Part shown: positions 26,538 through 37,499 of the stretch, one piece after another
How the letters are laid out: every line of letters starts with the position of its first letter
Position numbering within the stretch: position 1 is the stretch's first letter
NCBI RefSeq assembly: GCF_001717955.1
Contig: NZ_CP014168.1
Coordinates: 1,054,001-1,118,000 of the forward strand
Direction: 5' to 3'
From: Sphingomonas panacis
GTDB lineage: Bacteria > Pseudomonadota > Alphaproteobacteria > Sphingomonadales > Sphingomonadaceae
DNA: 64,000 bases
Position numbers and translations under genes: made by a program
Notes under the pieces: model-generated
Told to the model about the DNA's origin: nothing
Database searches by the model: none
What the model saw: the letters and a program-made list of their open reading frames with translations, nothing else

Positions 26538-28472
26538 CTAGACGGTCACCTGCTCGCCCAGTTCCAGCACCTTGCCGGGCGGGATGTGGAAGAAGTCGGT
26601 CGGGTCGCTCGCGTTGCGTTGCAGGAACATGAAGATGCGGTCCTGCCAGATCGGCATGCCGACATCGGCGACGGGCTTGATCGTGTTGCGGCCGATGAAA
26701 TAGCTCGTCTTGGCCGGGTTGAGCAGCTTGCGCTCGTCGCCCCGGGCCAGGCCGAGATCGTGCGGCACGTCAGGCGATTCCATGAAGCCGTAGGTCAGCA
26801 CGACCGAGCTGAAATTGTCGTCGATCGGCTTGGCGCGGACGCGTTCGTCGGCATCCACGAACGGCCGGTCGGCGGTGCGGATGCTGACGATCAGGTTGCG
26901 TTCGTGAAGCACCTTGTTGTGCTTGAGGTTGTGGAGCAGCGCGCCCGGCGCGCCCTCGGCATTGGCGGTCAGGAACACCGCCGTACCCTCGACTCGTTCG
27001 GGCGGCCGCTTGGCGAGCGCGGCGGCGAGATCGGCGAGCGGGATGCTCTGCCGCTTCTCGAACGCGCGCACGATGCCGCGCCCGCGCACCCAGGTGTAGA
27101 TCATGAAGCCGATGACCGCCGCCACCAGCAGCGGCACCCAGCCCCCCTCGATCACGCGCAGAATGTTCGCGCCGAAGAAGATCACGTCGAGCACCAGGAA
27201 CGGCGCGATCAGCGGGATCGCGCGCAGCCGCGACCAGCCCCAGGTGTGCCGCACCACGATATAGGCGAGGCACGTCGTGACGACCATCGTGCCGGTGACG
27301 GCGATGCCGTAGGCTGCCGCCATCGACGACGAGGTGCGGAACTGGACGACCAGGATCAGCACGCCGGCCAGCAGCATCCAGTTGATCGACGGCAGATAGA
27401 TCTGCCCGGCCTGCGACGCCGAGGTCTGACGGATGCGAAGCCGGGGCAGCAAACCGAGCTGGATCGCCTGTTGCGTCAGCGAGAACGCGCCGGTGATGAC
27501 CGCCTGGCTGGCGATGATCGTGGCGAGCATCGCCAGAATCACCAGCACTGGCCGTACCGGCTCCGGCGCCATCAGGAAGAACCAGTCGCGGTCGCCGATG
27601 TCGCCGCCCGCTGCATGCGCGGCTTCCAGCGCGCTCAGCACGAACGCGCCCTGCCCGAGATAGTTGAGGAACAGGCACGGCAGCACCAACGCGAACCAGC
27701 CGATTCGGATCGGCCGCCGTCCGAAATGGCCCATGTCGGCGGTCAGCGCTTCGGCTCCCGTCACGGTCAGGAACACGGCGCCGAGCACGAACAGCCCGGT
27801 AACGCCGTGCGTGAACAGAAAGATCGCGCCGTAATGCGGCAGGAACGCGCGCAGGATCGAGATTTCGTCGGTGATGTGCCACAGCCCCAACCCGCCGATG
27901 CACACGAACCACAGGATACAGACCGGGCCGAACAGCTTCGATACCTGCGCGGTGCCGCGCGACTGGATCGCGAACAGCCCGATCAGAATCGCGATCGTCA
28001 ACAGCAGGATCAGATCATCGCTGAACATATTGCCCGCGCCGGGCAGCGTCTTCAGCCCCTCGACCGCCGACAGGACCGACAGCGCCGGCGTGATGATCGC
28101 ATCGCCGTAGAACAGCGCCGCGCCCGACGCGCCGAGCACCAGCGCGATCAGCGACCGCTTGCCCAGCCCGCGCCGCGCCAACGCGGTGAGCGCCAGAACG
28201 CCGCCTTCGCCGTGGTTGTCGGCGCGCATCAGGAAGACGACATATTTGATCGTCACGACGAAGATCAGCGACCATAAGGCGAGGCTCAGCACGCCGATCA
28301 CCTCGTTCGCCTCGGCGCCATCGGCGGTGGTGAGCGCGAGGGCGGTGCGGAACGCGTAGATCGGGCTGGTGCCGATATCGCCGAACACGACTCCGATCGC
28401 GCCGACCGTCGTCGCGACGAGCGCTGGATGCGGGTGTGCGGGATGACCTGTCGCTTCAGGCACGGAGGACAT
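26538..28472 (-). CDS. kup: Kup low-affinity potassium transporter
   Basis: A 644-residue inner-membrane K+ uptake protein. The N-terminus has the family hallmark GVVFGDIGTSPIYAFR followed by ADNHGEGGVLAL and ALFYGDAIITPALSV; about twelve membrane segments extend to residue 440, and a cytoplasmic C-terminal domain ends at residue 644. The start is the ATG at 28472 (protein begins MSSVPEATG); the frame continues upstream without protein-like sequence. Kup imports K+ with H+ and matters at low pH or hyperosmotic stress. It is divergent from pdeM with a 131-bp gap. Confidence 0.95.
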   Translation of the reverse strand: MSSVPEATGHPAHPHPALVATTVGAIGVVFGDIGTSPIYAFRTALALTTADGAEANEVIGVLSLALWSLIFVVTIKYVVFLMRADNHGEGGVLALTALARRGLGKRSLIALVLGASGAALFYGDAIITPALSVLSAVEGLKTLPGAGNMFSDDLILLLTIAILIGLFAIQSRGTAQVSKLFGPVCILWFVCIGGLGLWHITDEISILRAFLPHYGAIFLFTHGVTGLFVLGAVFLTVTGAEALTADMGHFGRRPIRIGWFALVLPCLFLNYLGQGAFVLSALEAAHAAGGDIGDRDWFFLMAPEPVRPVLVILAMLATIIASQAVITGAFSLTQQAIQLGLLPRLRIRQTSASQAGQIYLPSINWMLLAGVLILVVQFRTSSSMAAAYGIAVTGTMVVTTCLAYIVVRHTWGWSRLRAIPLIAPFLVLDVIFFGANILRVIEGGWVPLLVAAVIGFMIYTWVRGRGIVRAFEKRQSIPLADLAAALAKRPPERVEGTAVFLTANAEGAPGALLHNLKHNKVLHERNLIVSIRTADRPFVDADERVRAKPIDDNFSSVVLTYGFMESPDVPHDLGLARGDERKLLNPAKTSYFIGRNTIKPVADVGMPIWQDRIFMFLQRNASDPTDFFHIPPGKVLELGEQVTV

Positions 28473-28603
28473 GGCGGATTTTGGACCTGACGTTAGACGC
28501 GCGGCTGTACGCGCGCTGAACGGGCGTGCAAAGGGGTTTGTTGCGCCGCCACATCGCCCCGGCGGGGCTTGATTGCGCCGCCGCTTTGGCCGCATAGCGG
28601 CGT

Positions 28604-29266
28604 ATGGTTCGCTTTTCGTTCGCAAATTTCGAGCTGGTCGCGCTCGCGCAAGGCGCGCTGTTCTGGCCGGCGCGGGCGGCGCTGATCGTCGCCGATCTGC
28701 ACTTCGAAAAAGCGAGCTGGTTCGCGATGCGCGGGCAGATGCTCCCGCCCTATGATTCGCTGGCGACGCTGGCGGACCTGACCGCGCTGGCGACCGCGAC
28801 CGGTGCGGCGGAAATCTGGTGCCTCGGCGACAGCTTCCACGACAGCGCCGGGTGCGAGCGCCTGCCGGACGCGGCACAGGACATGCTGCGCGCGCTGGCG
28901 GCCACGCGCCGGTGGACGTGGATCACCGGCAACCACGATTCCCGGCTGATCGATCGCTGCGGCGGCGAGGTCGTCGAGGAAGCGGTGGTCGATGGGCTGG
29001 TGCTGCGCCACGAGGCGGTGGCGGGCGAGACGCGCGCCGAACTCTCCGGCCATTACCACCCCAAGCTGCGGCTGCGCGTGCGCGGCCAGAGCATCTCGCG
29101 CCGCTGCTTCGTCGCGACGCCGACCAAGCTGATCCTGCCGGCGTTCGGGTCGCTCACCGGCGGACTCGACGCCGGCCATCCCGAAATCGTTCGTGCGGTT
29201 GGCCTGGGCGCCGAAGCGCTGGTGCCGGTCGAGAACCGGCTGCTGCGGTTTCCGATCGCGGCGTAA
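28604..29266 (+). CDS. pdeM: PdeM, metallophosphoesterase-type DNA repair nuclease
   Basis: A 220-residue calcineurin-like phosphoesterase. Metal-binding motifs appear in order: DLHFEKAS (Asp31, His33), LGDSFHD, TGNHDSR, SGHYHPK; the ending PAFGSLTGG is typical of the family called ligase-associated DNA damage response endonuclease PdeM. In many bacteria pdeM stands beside an Lhr-like helicase and ligase genes; here it is alone. It would cleave or trim DNA ends in a repair pathway. A palindromic repeat separates it from the convergent methyltransferase gene. Confidence 0.88.
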   Translation: MVRFSFANFELVALAQGALFWPARAALIVADLHFEKASWFAMRGQMLPPYDSLATLADLTALATATGAAEIWCLGDSFHDSAGCERLPDAAQDMLRALAATRRWTWITGNHDSRLIDRCGGEVVEEAVVDGLVLRHEAVAGETRAELSGHYHPKLRLRVRGQSISRRCFVATPTKLILPAFGSLTGGLDAGHPEIVRAVGLGAEALVPVENRLLRFPIAA

Positions 29267-29277
29267 CGCCCCATGCT

Positions 29278-29358
29278 CCGTTCGTGCTGAGCCTGTCGAA
29301 GCACGTGCCGCAGGGGCGGCGCTTTTGGCACGCACTTCGACAAGCTCAGTGCGAACGG
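29278..29358. repeat. Sphingomonad palindromic repeat, copy 1
   Basis: Two inverted arms of about 32 bp (left arm begins CCGTTCGTGCTGAGC, right arm ends CTCAGTGCGAACGG) around a 17-bp loop. It lies between convergent genes and could form a long hairpin serving as a two-way terminator. Four further copies are in this window. Confidence 0.85.
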
Positions 29359-29372
29359 CGGGGGTTGGAAAG

Positions 29373-29987
29373 TCAGTCCTTCCACGCCCAGAACAGGTGC
29401 GCGGGGGGCACGTTCCACCATTCGAAGCCGTGGTCGATCCGCTTGAAATCGGGCGCGAGGAAATCGCGCACGCGCGCACGGAACTGGTAGACGAGGAACG
29501 CGCCGCCGGGGCGAAGCACCTCATGAGTCGCGCTGGCGATCGATTCGCCGACGCCCGCCGGCAGCGTCGAGAAGGGCAGGCCCGACAATACGTAATCGGC
29601 CGACTCGAAGCCGTGTTCGGCGATGATCGCCTGGACGTCCGCGGCCGAACCGAGATGCGCGATGAAGCGCGAATCGCGGATCTCGTCGCGCAGATGGTCG
29701 ATGAAATCGGGGTTGGTGTCGATCGCGATCAGAGTCGCGTCGGGGGCGAGCCGGTCGAGGATCGGCTGGCAGAAGGTGCCGACGCCGGGGCCGTATTCGA
29801 CGAACAGCTTGGTCTTGGCCCAATCCACCCGCGACAGCATCTGCCGGATCAGCCGCTGCGAGGAGGGAACGACCGAACCCACCATCACCGGATGCTTGAG
29901 GAATCCGCGCAGGAACAGCGCCTGCTGCGATGGCCGGCGCGCCGGCGCTGGCGATCGATCACCGGTTGTCGAGAGGGTCAACGGCAT
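29373..29987 (-). CDS. SAM-dependent methyltransferase, PmtA-like
   Basis: A 204-residue class I methyltransferase. The SAM-binding motif is VEYGPGVGTF (about residues 63-72), followed by ATLIAIDTNPDF, YVLSGLPFSTLP and VLRPGGAFLVYQF. The N-terminal FLRGFLKHPVMVGSVVPSS resembles membrane-associated phospholipid N-methyltransferases (PmtA type), which methylate phosphatidylethanolamine. Start ATG at 29987 has AGGA upstream. Lipid substrate is probable but not proven; other small-molecule methyltransferases share this layout. Confidence 0.78.
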   Translation of the reverse strand: MPLTLSTTGDRSPAPARRPSQQALFLRGFLKHPVMVGSVVPSSQRLIRQMLSRVDWAKTKLFVEYGPGVGTFCQPILDRLAPDATLIAIDTNPDFIDHLRDEIRDSRFIAHLGSAADVQAIIAEHGFESADYVLSGLPFSTLPAGVGESIASATHEVLRPGGAFLVYQFRARVRDFLAPDFKRIDHGFEWWNVPPAHLFWAWKD

Positions 29988-30073
29988 ATCCTGTTCTGGT
30001 TGTCACATTCGCGTAACCAACACGTCGGCAAATCGGTTGCAAGCCCATTGCGTACGGCGCATCGCCCGGCCGC

Positions 30074-30394
30074 ATGGATCAGGATCGCACCGGGCAAACA
30101 CTCGTCATCTTCCTGTCGGCGCGCATCGCCACCGACGACCTTGGCTATGCCGCGGCGGCGGCGGAGATGGCGGAACTCGTCGCGCGGCAACCCGGCTATC
30201 GCGGCGTCGAGAGCACGCGTGGGTCCGACGGGTTCGGCATCACCGTCAGCTTCTGGGCCGACGCGGCGAGCGCGCTGGCGTGGCGTGCGCACCCGCGCCA
30301 CTCCGAAATTCGCGAGCTTGGGCGGGGGCGGTGGTATGAATCCTATGAGGTGATCGTGGCTGAGGCGACGCGTGGCTATCGCTGGTCGAAATGA
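30074..30394 (+). CDS. Antibiotic biosynthesis monooxygenase-fold protein
   Basis: A 106-residue dimeric alpha/beta barrel (ABM-like) protein. Features are TLVIFLSARI at the start, MAELVARQPGYRGVES and ITVSFWADAASALAWRAHPRH, the usual pattern of a strand, a helix, then W-x-A-x-A and His. Such small proteins include quinol monooxygenases and haem-degrading enzymes but many have no known activity. It lies alone, divergent from the methyltransferase gene and convergent with the AAA+ gene. No clear Shine-Dalgarno precedes the ATG. Confidence 0.72.
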   Translation: MDQDRTGQTLVIFLSARIATDDLGYAAAAAEMAELVARQPGYRGVESTRGSDGFGITVSFWADAASALAWRAHPRHSEIRELGRGRWYESYEVIVAEATRGYRWSK

Positions 30395-30400
30395 CCGTCG

Positions 30401-30418
30401 CCCCGGCGAAGGCCGGGG
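30401..30418. terminator. GC-rich hairpin between convergent genes
   Basis: CCCCGGC-GAAG-GCCGGGG, a 7-bp perfect stem just after the ABM-like gene, followed by another GC-rich inverted segment to about 30473. It has the look of the short intergenic palindromes common in alphaproteobacteria and may terminate transcription from both sides. Confidence 0.5.
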
Positions 30419-30480
30419 CCGTCATGGGGCGGGCGCAATGCCAGCCACACAGCGGCCCCGGCCCGCGCCGGCGCGACGCG

Positions 30481-32763
<2,283 letters not shown>

Positions 32764-32851
32764 CATCCGCTCCTGTCGCAGGACCAAGCGCAGGAGATAG
32801 GGTGACGGTTCCGCTTATGCGAGGGGTTGTGCGACCTGACGGATTGACGAC

Positions 32852-32920
32852 AAAAAAAGGCCAGCCCCGAAGGGCTGGCCGTGAAAGTTTTAGGAGAGGA
32901 TGCCTGAAAGGCACCCCCTA
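32852..32920 (-). ncRNA. Probable small RNA with UUCG terminator (SuhB/MmgR-like layout)
   Basis: Leftward transcript candidate with no gene of its own strand behind it. From 5' to 3' on the minus strand: a G-run (32918-32914), a short hairpin TGCCT-TTC-AGGCA (32913-32901), a single-stranded pyrimidine-rich stretch with CCTCTCCT and AAAACTTTC (about 32900-32882), then a perfect 9-bp stem GGCCAGCCC closed by UUCG (32880-32859) and seven Ts (32858-32852). A TTGCAC box is 17 bp before CACATA upstream. This order of elements resembles the alphaproteobacterial SuhB/MmgR (alpha-r8) family of Hfq-binding sRNAs. The exact 5' end is uncertain. Confidence 0.6.
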
Positions 32921-33066
32921 TGTGCAGCGCAGCACGATCTTGTGCAAGTGCGAAGAGATTGTGTTGGCGTGCAGAAATTGCAATCGCGACTCGCTTTTTG
33001 CACGATGAGGGTGGTAGATTCGATTCGAAGCAATTATGTTGCGCTGCACAAGGAACCCGGAGTTCG

Positions 33067-33957
33067 ATGCGCAGACTGCCCCCTTTGACCGCGATCGAGG
33101 CGTTTGTTCAGGTCGCGCGGCTCGGCTCGATCAAGGCCGCGTCGCAGGAACTCGCGTTATCCGCACCCGCGCTCAGCCGCCGCGTGCAGGCGCTCGAACG
33201 CTTTATCGGCAAGCCGCTGTTCGAACGGCGGCATCAGGCGGTGGTGCTCAACGCCGACGGTGAACGCCTGCTCCAGCAGATCGCGCCCGCGCTCGACAGT
33301 CTCTCCGACGCGGTCGAAATCATGACCAGCGGCACCGAAATGCTGCGGCTGCGGCTCGGCATCATGCCGCTGTTCGCCTCGCAGCGGCTGTTCCCCAAAC
33401 TCGCCGAGCTGCGCCAGAAACATCCCGAACTTCACCTCGACATCGATACCGCCGGGCACGGCTTCGCCCGGCTCGGCGAGGGACTCGACGCGGTGATTGC
33501 GCTGGCGCGCGAGATGGACCCCGCGCTGTACGGCAAGCGGCTCGACCGCAACTCGATCTATGTGATCGGCGCCCGGGCGATGCTCGAAGGCCCCAAGCCG
33601 ATCACCAAACCCGAGCAGCTCGCCGGACTGACCGCGCTCGTCCACAAGGACATGCCCGACCTGTTCACCGAATTCCGCGCCGCCGCCGGACTCGAGAACA
33701 CCCCGCCGCTCGCGATCGACCATTTCGATTCGGGGCCGCTGATGCTGGAGGCGGCCGCGCAGGGGCTTGGCGTCGCGTTCATGCACGAAAGCCATTTCGA
33801 GGATGCGCGCGATCCCCGGCTGGTGCGGCTGTTCGATATCGAGATCGAGAGCCCGTATAGTTATTGGTTCGCCTGCCGCCCGCGCGCGATGCTGCAGCGG
33901 CCGGTGAAGCTGTTTCACGACTGGCTGGTTACGGCGATCGCCGATCCCAGCGTTTAG
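33067..33957 (+). CDS. LysR family transcriptional regulator
   Basis: A 296-residue LysR-type regulator. The N-terminal helix-turn-helix is clear (LTAIEAFVQVARLGSIKAAS, then LSRRVQALERFIGKPLFERR), and residues about 90-290 form the periplasmic-binding-like effector domain. Start ATG at 33067 with GGAG 4 nt upstream; longer frames toward 32900 run into the sRNA locus and are not protein-like. Its 5' neighbour is the probable sRNA on the opposite strand, so the two share a divergent control region. LysR proteins often regulate the divergent neighbour, which makes the sRNA a possible target; no effector can be inferred. Confidence 0.9.
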   Translation: MRRLPPLTAIEAFVQVARLGSIKAASQELALSAPALSRRVQALERFIGKPLFERRHQAVVLNADGERLLQQIAPALDSLSDAVEIMTSGTEMLRLRLGIMPLFASQRLFPKLAELRQKHPELHLDIDTAGHGFARLGEGLDAVIALAREMDPALYGKRLDRNSIYVIGARAMLEGPKPITKPEQLAGLTALVHKDMPDLFTEFRAAAGLENTPPLAIDHFDSGPLMLEAAAQGLGVAFMHESHFEDARDPRLVRLFDIEIESPYSYWFACRPRAMLQRPVKLFHDWLVTAIADPSV

Positions 33958-33971
33958 GGCGGGAGGAAAGT

Positions 33972-34075
33972 CCTCTCCCCGCTTGCGGGGAGAGGATTTA
34001 GGAGAGGGGCAGTCCGAAGCGGTGCGCTGCTGGACTGCCCCTCTCCCCGGCCCTCTCCCCGCTTGCGGGGAGAGG
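33972..34075. repeat. Compound palindrome between convergent genes
   Basis: Two copies of a palindrome with arms CCTCTCCCCGC / GCGGGGAGAGG (33972-33995 and 34052-34075) flank an inner inverted pair (AGGAGAGGGGCAGTCC at about 34000-34015 and its complement from 34032). The whole 104-bp unit can fold into a cruciform and occupies the gap between the convergent LysR and cyclophilin genes. Similar elements are common between genes in GC-rich proteobacteria. Confidence 0.75.
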
Positions 34076-34082
34076 GAGAAGA

Positions 34083-34541
34083 TTACGCCGCGACGGCCTT
34101 GACGATCTTGCCCGGCGTGCGGGGCGGCTCGCCCTTGGGGAGCGCGTCGACATGTTCCATGCCCGAGGTCACTTCGCCCCAGACGGTGTACTGGCCGTCG
34201 AGGAAGCGGGCATCGTCGAAGCAGATGAAGAACTGGCTGTTCGCGCTGTTCGGATCGTTGGTGCGCGCCATCGACGCGACGCCGCGTACGTGCGGCTCCT
34301 TCGAGAATTCGGCCGGCAGGTTCGGCTTGTCCGAGCCGCCGGTGCCGTTGTGGTTCTTGCCGTCACCGCCCTGCGCCATGAAGCCGGGAATGACGCGGTG
34401 GAACGGCACGCCGTTGTAATAGCCTTCGTTGGCCAGCTCGGCGATGCGCGCGACGTGCTTGGGCGCGAGATCGGGGCGGAGCTTGATGACGACGTCGCCG
34501 GTTTCGAGCGTGAGCGTCAGCGTTTCGGGGGTATCGGCCAT
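34083..34541 (-). CDS. Cyclophilin-type peptidyl-prolyl isomerase
   Basis: A 152-residue single-domain cyclophilin without signal peptide, so cytoplasmic. Active-site segments are intact: FHRVIPGFMAQGGD (Arg49), MARTNDPNSANSQFFICF and VWGEVTSGME. It catalyses cis-trans isomerisation of proline peptide bonds. The ATG at 34541 begins MADTPETLTL. Divergent from mgtE. Confidence 0.93.
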   Translation of the reverse strand: MADTPETLTLTLETGDVVIKLRPDLAPKHVARIAELANEGYYNGVPFHRVIPGFMAQGGDGKNHNGTGGSDKPNLPAEFSKEPHVRGVASMARTNDPNSANSQFFICFDDARFLDGQYTVWGEVTSGMEHVDALPKGEPPRTPGKIVKAVAA

Positions 34542-34684
34542 CCTGCTATCCTTCTGTACAATGTGCCCCCGCCACTAGCCGCGACCGAAGCGCCATGCAA
34601 ACCGTGGCGGGCGTTGGCTTTCCGGGAATGCGGCGCTAGGGCTGGCCGCGATCCGGTTGCCGAGCATGGCCCAGGAGGCAGATC

Positions 34685-36098
34685 ATGAGCGAAACCGAAC
34701 TGCCCCCGCAGGACGACGGCACCGAGGCCGATGTCGCCCAGCTCGACGAGGATGACCGGCTCAAGCCCGAATTCGTCCGCGCCGTGCTCGATGCGGTGTA
34801 TGCGGGCGATGCCGAAGGCGCGCGTGCGCTGGTCGAGCCGCTCCACCCCGCCGACATCGCCGATCTGTTCGAGCTGACCCCGCACGAGGATCGTGCCGAT
34901 CTCGCCAAGGCGATCACCGACCTGCTCGACGCCGACGTGTTCGCCGAGATGAACGATTACGTCCGCGAGGATCTGATCGACGCACTCGAGCCGCACGAGA
35001 TCGCCGACATCGCCGCCGAACTCGATACCGACGATGCGGTCGCGATCATCGAGGACATGGATGTCGAGGACCAGCGCGAGGTGCTTCGCGCGCTCGACCC
35101 AGACGATCGCGCCGCGATCGAGGAGGCGCTGAGCTATCCCGAGGAATCCGCCGGCCGCCTGATGCAGCGCGAGCTGATCGCGGTGCCCGAACATTGGAGC
35201 GTCGGCGACACGCTCGATTACCTGCGGCTGCACGAGGAACTGACCACCGACTTCTGGGAAATCTATGTGGTCGATCCCGCCCACAAGCCGGTCGGCACGT
35301 GCAAGCTCTCGTGGATTCTCCGCACCCCGCGCAACATCGCGATCAGCGACGTGATGCAGCGTGAGCAGACGCTGATCCCGGTCGACATGGACCAGGAAGA
35401 GGTCGCGCTGCGCTTCCAGAAATACGCGTTGATCTCGGCGGCGGTGGTCGATCTCAACGGGCGGCTGGTCGGCATGATCACCGTCGATGACGTCGTCCAC
35501 ATCATCCAGCAGGAGGCCGGCGAGGACATCCTGCGGCTGTCGGGCGCGGGCGAAGGCGACATCAACGAGCCGATCCTGCTGACGGTGCGCACGCGAATCA
35601 CCTGGCTGGTCGTCAACCTCGGCACCGCGATCCTCGCGGCGTCGGTGGTCGGGCTGTTCCAGGGCGAGATCGGGCGGTTCGCGCTGCTCGCGGTGCTGAT
35701 GCCGATCGTCTCGGGGATGGGCGGCAATGCCGGCACGCAGACGCTGGCGGTGGTGGTGCGCGCGCTCGCCACCAACCAGCTCACCGAATCGAACACGATC
35801 CGCATGATCCTGCGCGAGTTCCGCATCGCCGCCGCCAACGGCGCGATGCTCGGCGTGCTGATCGGGTGTGGTACGTTGCTGATCTTCGGCAATCCGGGGC
35901 TCGCGCTGGTGATCGCGCTGGCGATGGTCATCAACAACCTGGTCGCGGGGCTGGCCGGCGTGCTGGTGCCGGTGACGCTCGACCGGCTCGATGTCGATCC
36001 CGCCGTATCCTCGGCGGTGTTCGTGACGACGATGACCGATGTGATGGGGTTTTTTCTCATTTCTCGGGCTCGCGACCTTGTGGGGCCTTGGCAGCTAG
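34685..36098 (+). pseudogene. mgtE: MgtE magnesium transporter, frameshifted near the 3' end
   Basis: MgtE Mg2+ channel: acidic N-domain (residues about 20-150), two CBS domains (about 155-285), and a five-helix membrane domain (about 300-470; LMPIVSGMGGNAGTQTLAVVVRAL). Start ATG at 34685 with AGGAGG. After TDVMGFF the frame goes wrong at a run of six Ts (36050-36055): as given, it runs on for about 55 unlike residues to 36223. Skipping one T restores the normal MgtE ending FFSFLGLATLWGLGS and a TAG at 36096-36098, giving 470 residues. Only the last half of the final helix is affected. Either a sequencing or assembly error in the homopolymer or a genuine recent mutation; the rest of the gene shows no decay, so an intact gene is quite possible. 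Confidence 0.85.
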
Positions 36099-36123
36099 GG
36101 CGGCCGTGGCCAGATGGGGTGGG

Positions 36124-36525
36124 ATGGCATTGCATCTCACGAAAGTCGCGTTCGGCGCGACCAGTTACGAGCATCTCGAAGGCCGGCTGCGCGAGCGCGC
36201 CGAGGCCGGGCCGCTGTTCCTGACGACGCGCTATCTGCCCAAGCGCCACGAGGAGATCACCGGCGAAGGGTCTTTGTTCTGGATCCTGAAGCACATGCTG
36301 GTCGCGCGCTCACCGATTCTCGGCTTTGGCGAGGCCGAGGGCGGGCGGGTTGCGATCCTGCTCGGGCCGCTGGTGCGAGTCCAGCCGCGCCCGAAGCGTG
36401 CGCATCAGGGCTGGCGCTATCTGGAGGCGGGCGACGCACCGGCCGATTTCGGCGAGGGCGATTATGACGCCGAGGCGATGCCGGCGGCGCTGACCGCGAA
36501 GCTGAGCGCGCTCGCGCTGATCTGA
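36124..36525 (+). CDS. DUF1489 family protein
   Basis: A 133-residue alphaproteobacterial DUF1489 protein, recognised from MALHLTKVAFGATSYEHLEGRL, LTTRYLPKRHEEIT, GSLFWILKHMLVARSPILGF and GWRYLEAGDAPAD. Function unknown. It begins 25 bp after the restored stop of mgtE, so the two are likely co-transcribed. The ATG at 36124 is preferred; a GTG six codons earlier is possible. Confidence 0.85.
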   Translation: MALHLTKVAFGATSYEHLEGRLRERAEAGPLFLTTRYLPKRHEEITGEGSLFWILKHMLVARSPILGFGEAEGGRVAILLGPLVRVQPRPKRAHQGWRYLEAGDAPADFGEGDYDAEAMPAALTAKLSALALI

Positions 36526-36544
36526 CCACGCTGTATCCGATAAT

Positions 36545-36626
36545 CCGTTCGTGCTGAGCTTGTCGAAGCACGTGCCCCAGGCGCCGTCTTACCGGGCACC
36601 TGCTTCGACAAGCTCAGCACGAACGG
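36545..36626. repeat. Sphingomonad palindromic repeat, copy 2
   Basis: The best-conserved copy: left arm CCGTTCGTGCTGAGC... and right arm ...GCTCAGCACGAACGG pair over 26 bp without mismatch. It lies between the convergent DUF1489 and GIN-domain genes. Confidence 0.88.
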
Positions 36627-36638
36627 GAAAATACGAAC

Positions 36639-37358
36639 CTATTGCGCCGGCGCGCGCTCGATCCTGCCGCAACTCACTGGCCCACCCGCGACCGCGTTCA
36701 CCGTGCAGGCGGGCTTGCCGTAGACGGTCACCGTGCCGAGTCCGCTGGTGGTGACGGCGGCGGTGTAGCGTGCCTGTGCGTCGATCGCGCCATTGCCGTC
36801 GAGCCGGACGGTGAGATCGTCCGCGACCAGCGATGCGGCGGCGATGCTGGCGGTGCCGCTCGTCGTCAGCCGCGCCTTGGCGGCGCGGCCGCCGAGCGTG
36901 ATCGTGCCCGAGCCGAGCACCGTCGCGAAAAGCTGGTCGGCGTCGATCGACGGCGCGGCGAGCGTGCCGCTGCCGGTCAGCGACAGGTCTAGCCGCTGGC
37001 CGCGAAACGGCCCGCCGACCGAAACTTGCGCCGCGCCGACCGTGACGATGCTGCGGATCGCCTGAGTCGACACACGCACCACCGGCGCAGACGGCCGACC
37101 CATGCCGCCCTGCTCGCCCCAGCCATTCAGGCCCGCACGTACGATCAGCGTGCCACCGTCGACACGCACGTCAAGATCGCTGATCGCGCGGGCATCGCCT
37201 TCGGCGCTGCCGCCCGGCGACCCGCCGAGCGTGACGATGACGCGGAACGGGCCGTCGATCCGCACCCGATCGAAACTGCCGATCGCGAAGCTGCGCTGCT
37301 CGGCGGCGGCGGGTACGGCGAGACAGAGCAGCGGCAGGGCGGCGAGGAGGTGTTTCAC
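36639..37358 (-). CDS. Secreted GIN-domain (DUF2807) protein
   Basis: A 239-residue exported protein. Starting at the GTG at 37358 gives a typical signal peptide (KHLLAALPLLCLAVPAAAE); an upstream ATG at 37397 would put a charged stretch before it and overlap a palindromic repeat. The rest is a right-handed beta-helix-like GIN/DUF2807 domain of alternating short strands (FDRVRIDGPFRVIVTLGG, LDLSLTGSGTL, LFATVLGSGTITLGG). It ends near Cys-rich VSCGRIERAPAQ. Function of the family is unknown; it is thought to be a surface or periplasmic putative adhesin. A paralogue is immediately upstream on the same strand. Confidence 0.8.
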   Translation of the reverse strand: MKHLLAALPLLCLAVPAAAEQRSFAIGSFDRVRIDGPFRVIVTLGGSPGGSAEGDARAISDLDVRVDGGTLIVRAGLNGWGEQGGMGRPSAPVVRVSTQAIRSIVTVGAAQVSVGGPFRGQRLDLSLTGSGTLAAPSIDADQLFATVLGSGTITLGGRAAKARLTTSGTASIAAASLVADDLTVRLDGNGAIDAQARYTAAVTTSGLGTVTVYGKPACTVNAVAGGPVSCGRIERAPAQ

Positions 37359-37404
37359 AGCGACGGCATCGCTTGCTTTGCAACGCGGTGCAAGCATCCC
37401 ATGC

Positions 37405-37483
37405 CCGTTCGCACCGCCTGTCGGCGTGCGTGTCACGAGCGCACCGTTTGGGGCACGTGCTTCGACAGGCTCAGCCCGAACGG
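37405..37483. repeat. Sphingomonad palindromic repeat, copy 3 (degenerate)
   Basis: The right arm (37450-37483, GCACGTGCTTCGACAGGCTC, then AGCCCGAACGG) is well conserved, while the left arm from 37405 is worn (CCGTTCGCACCGCCTGTCGG). It lies between the two GIN-domain genes. Confidence 0.65.
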
Positions 37484-37499
37484 GGACAGGTTGGGCGAG

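Noticed and set aside
32900..33088. Small rightward open frame ahead of the LysR gene
   Set aside because: It overlaps the sRNA locus on the opposite strand; its start region is the sRNA hairpin and it lacks a convincing protein pattern.
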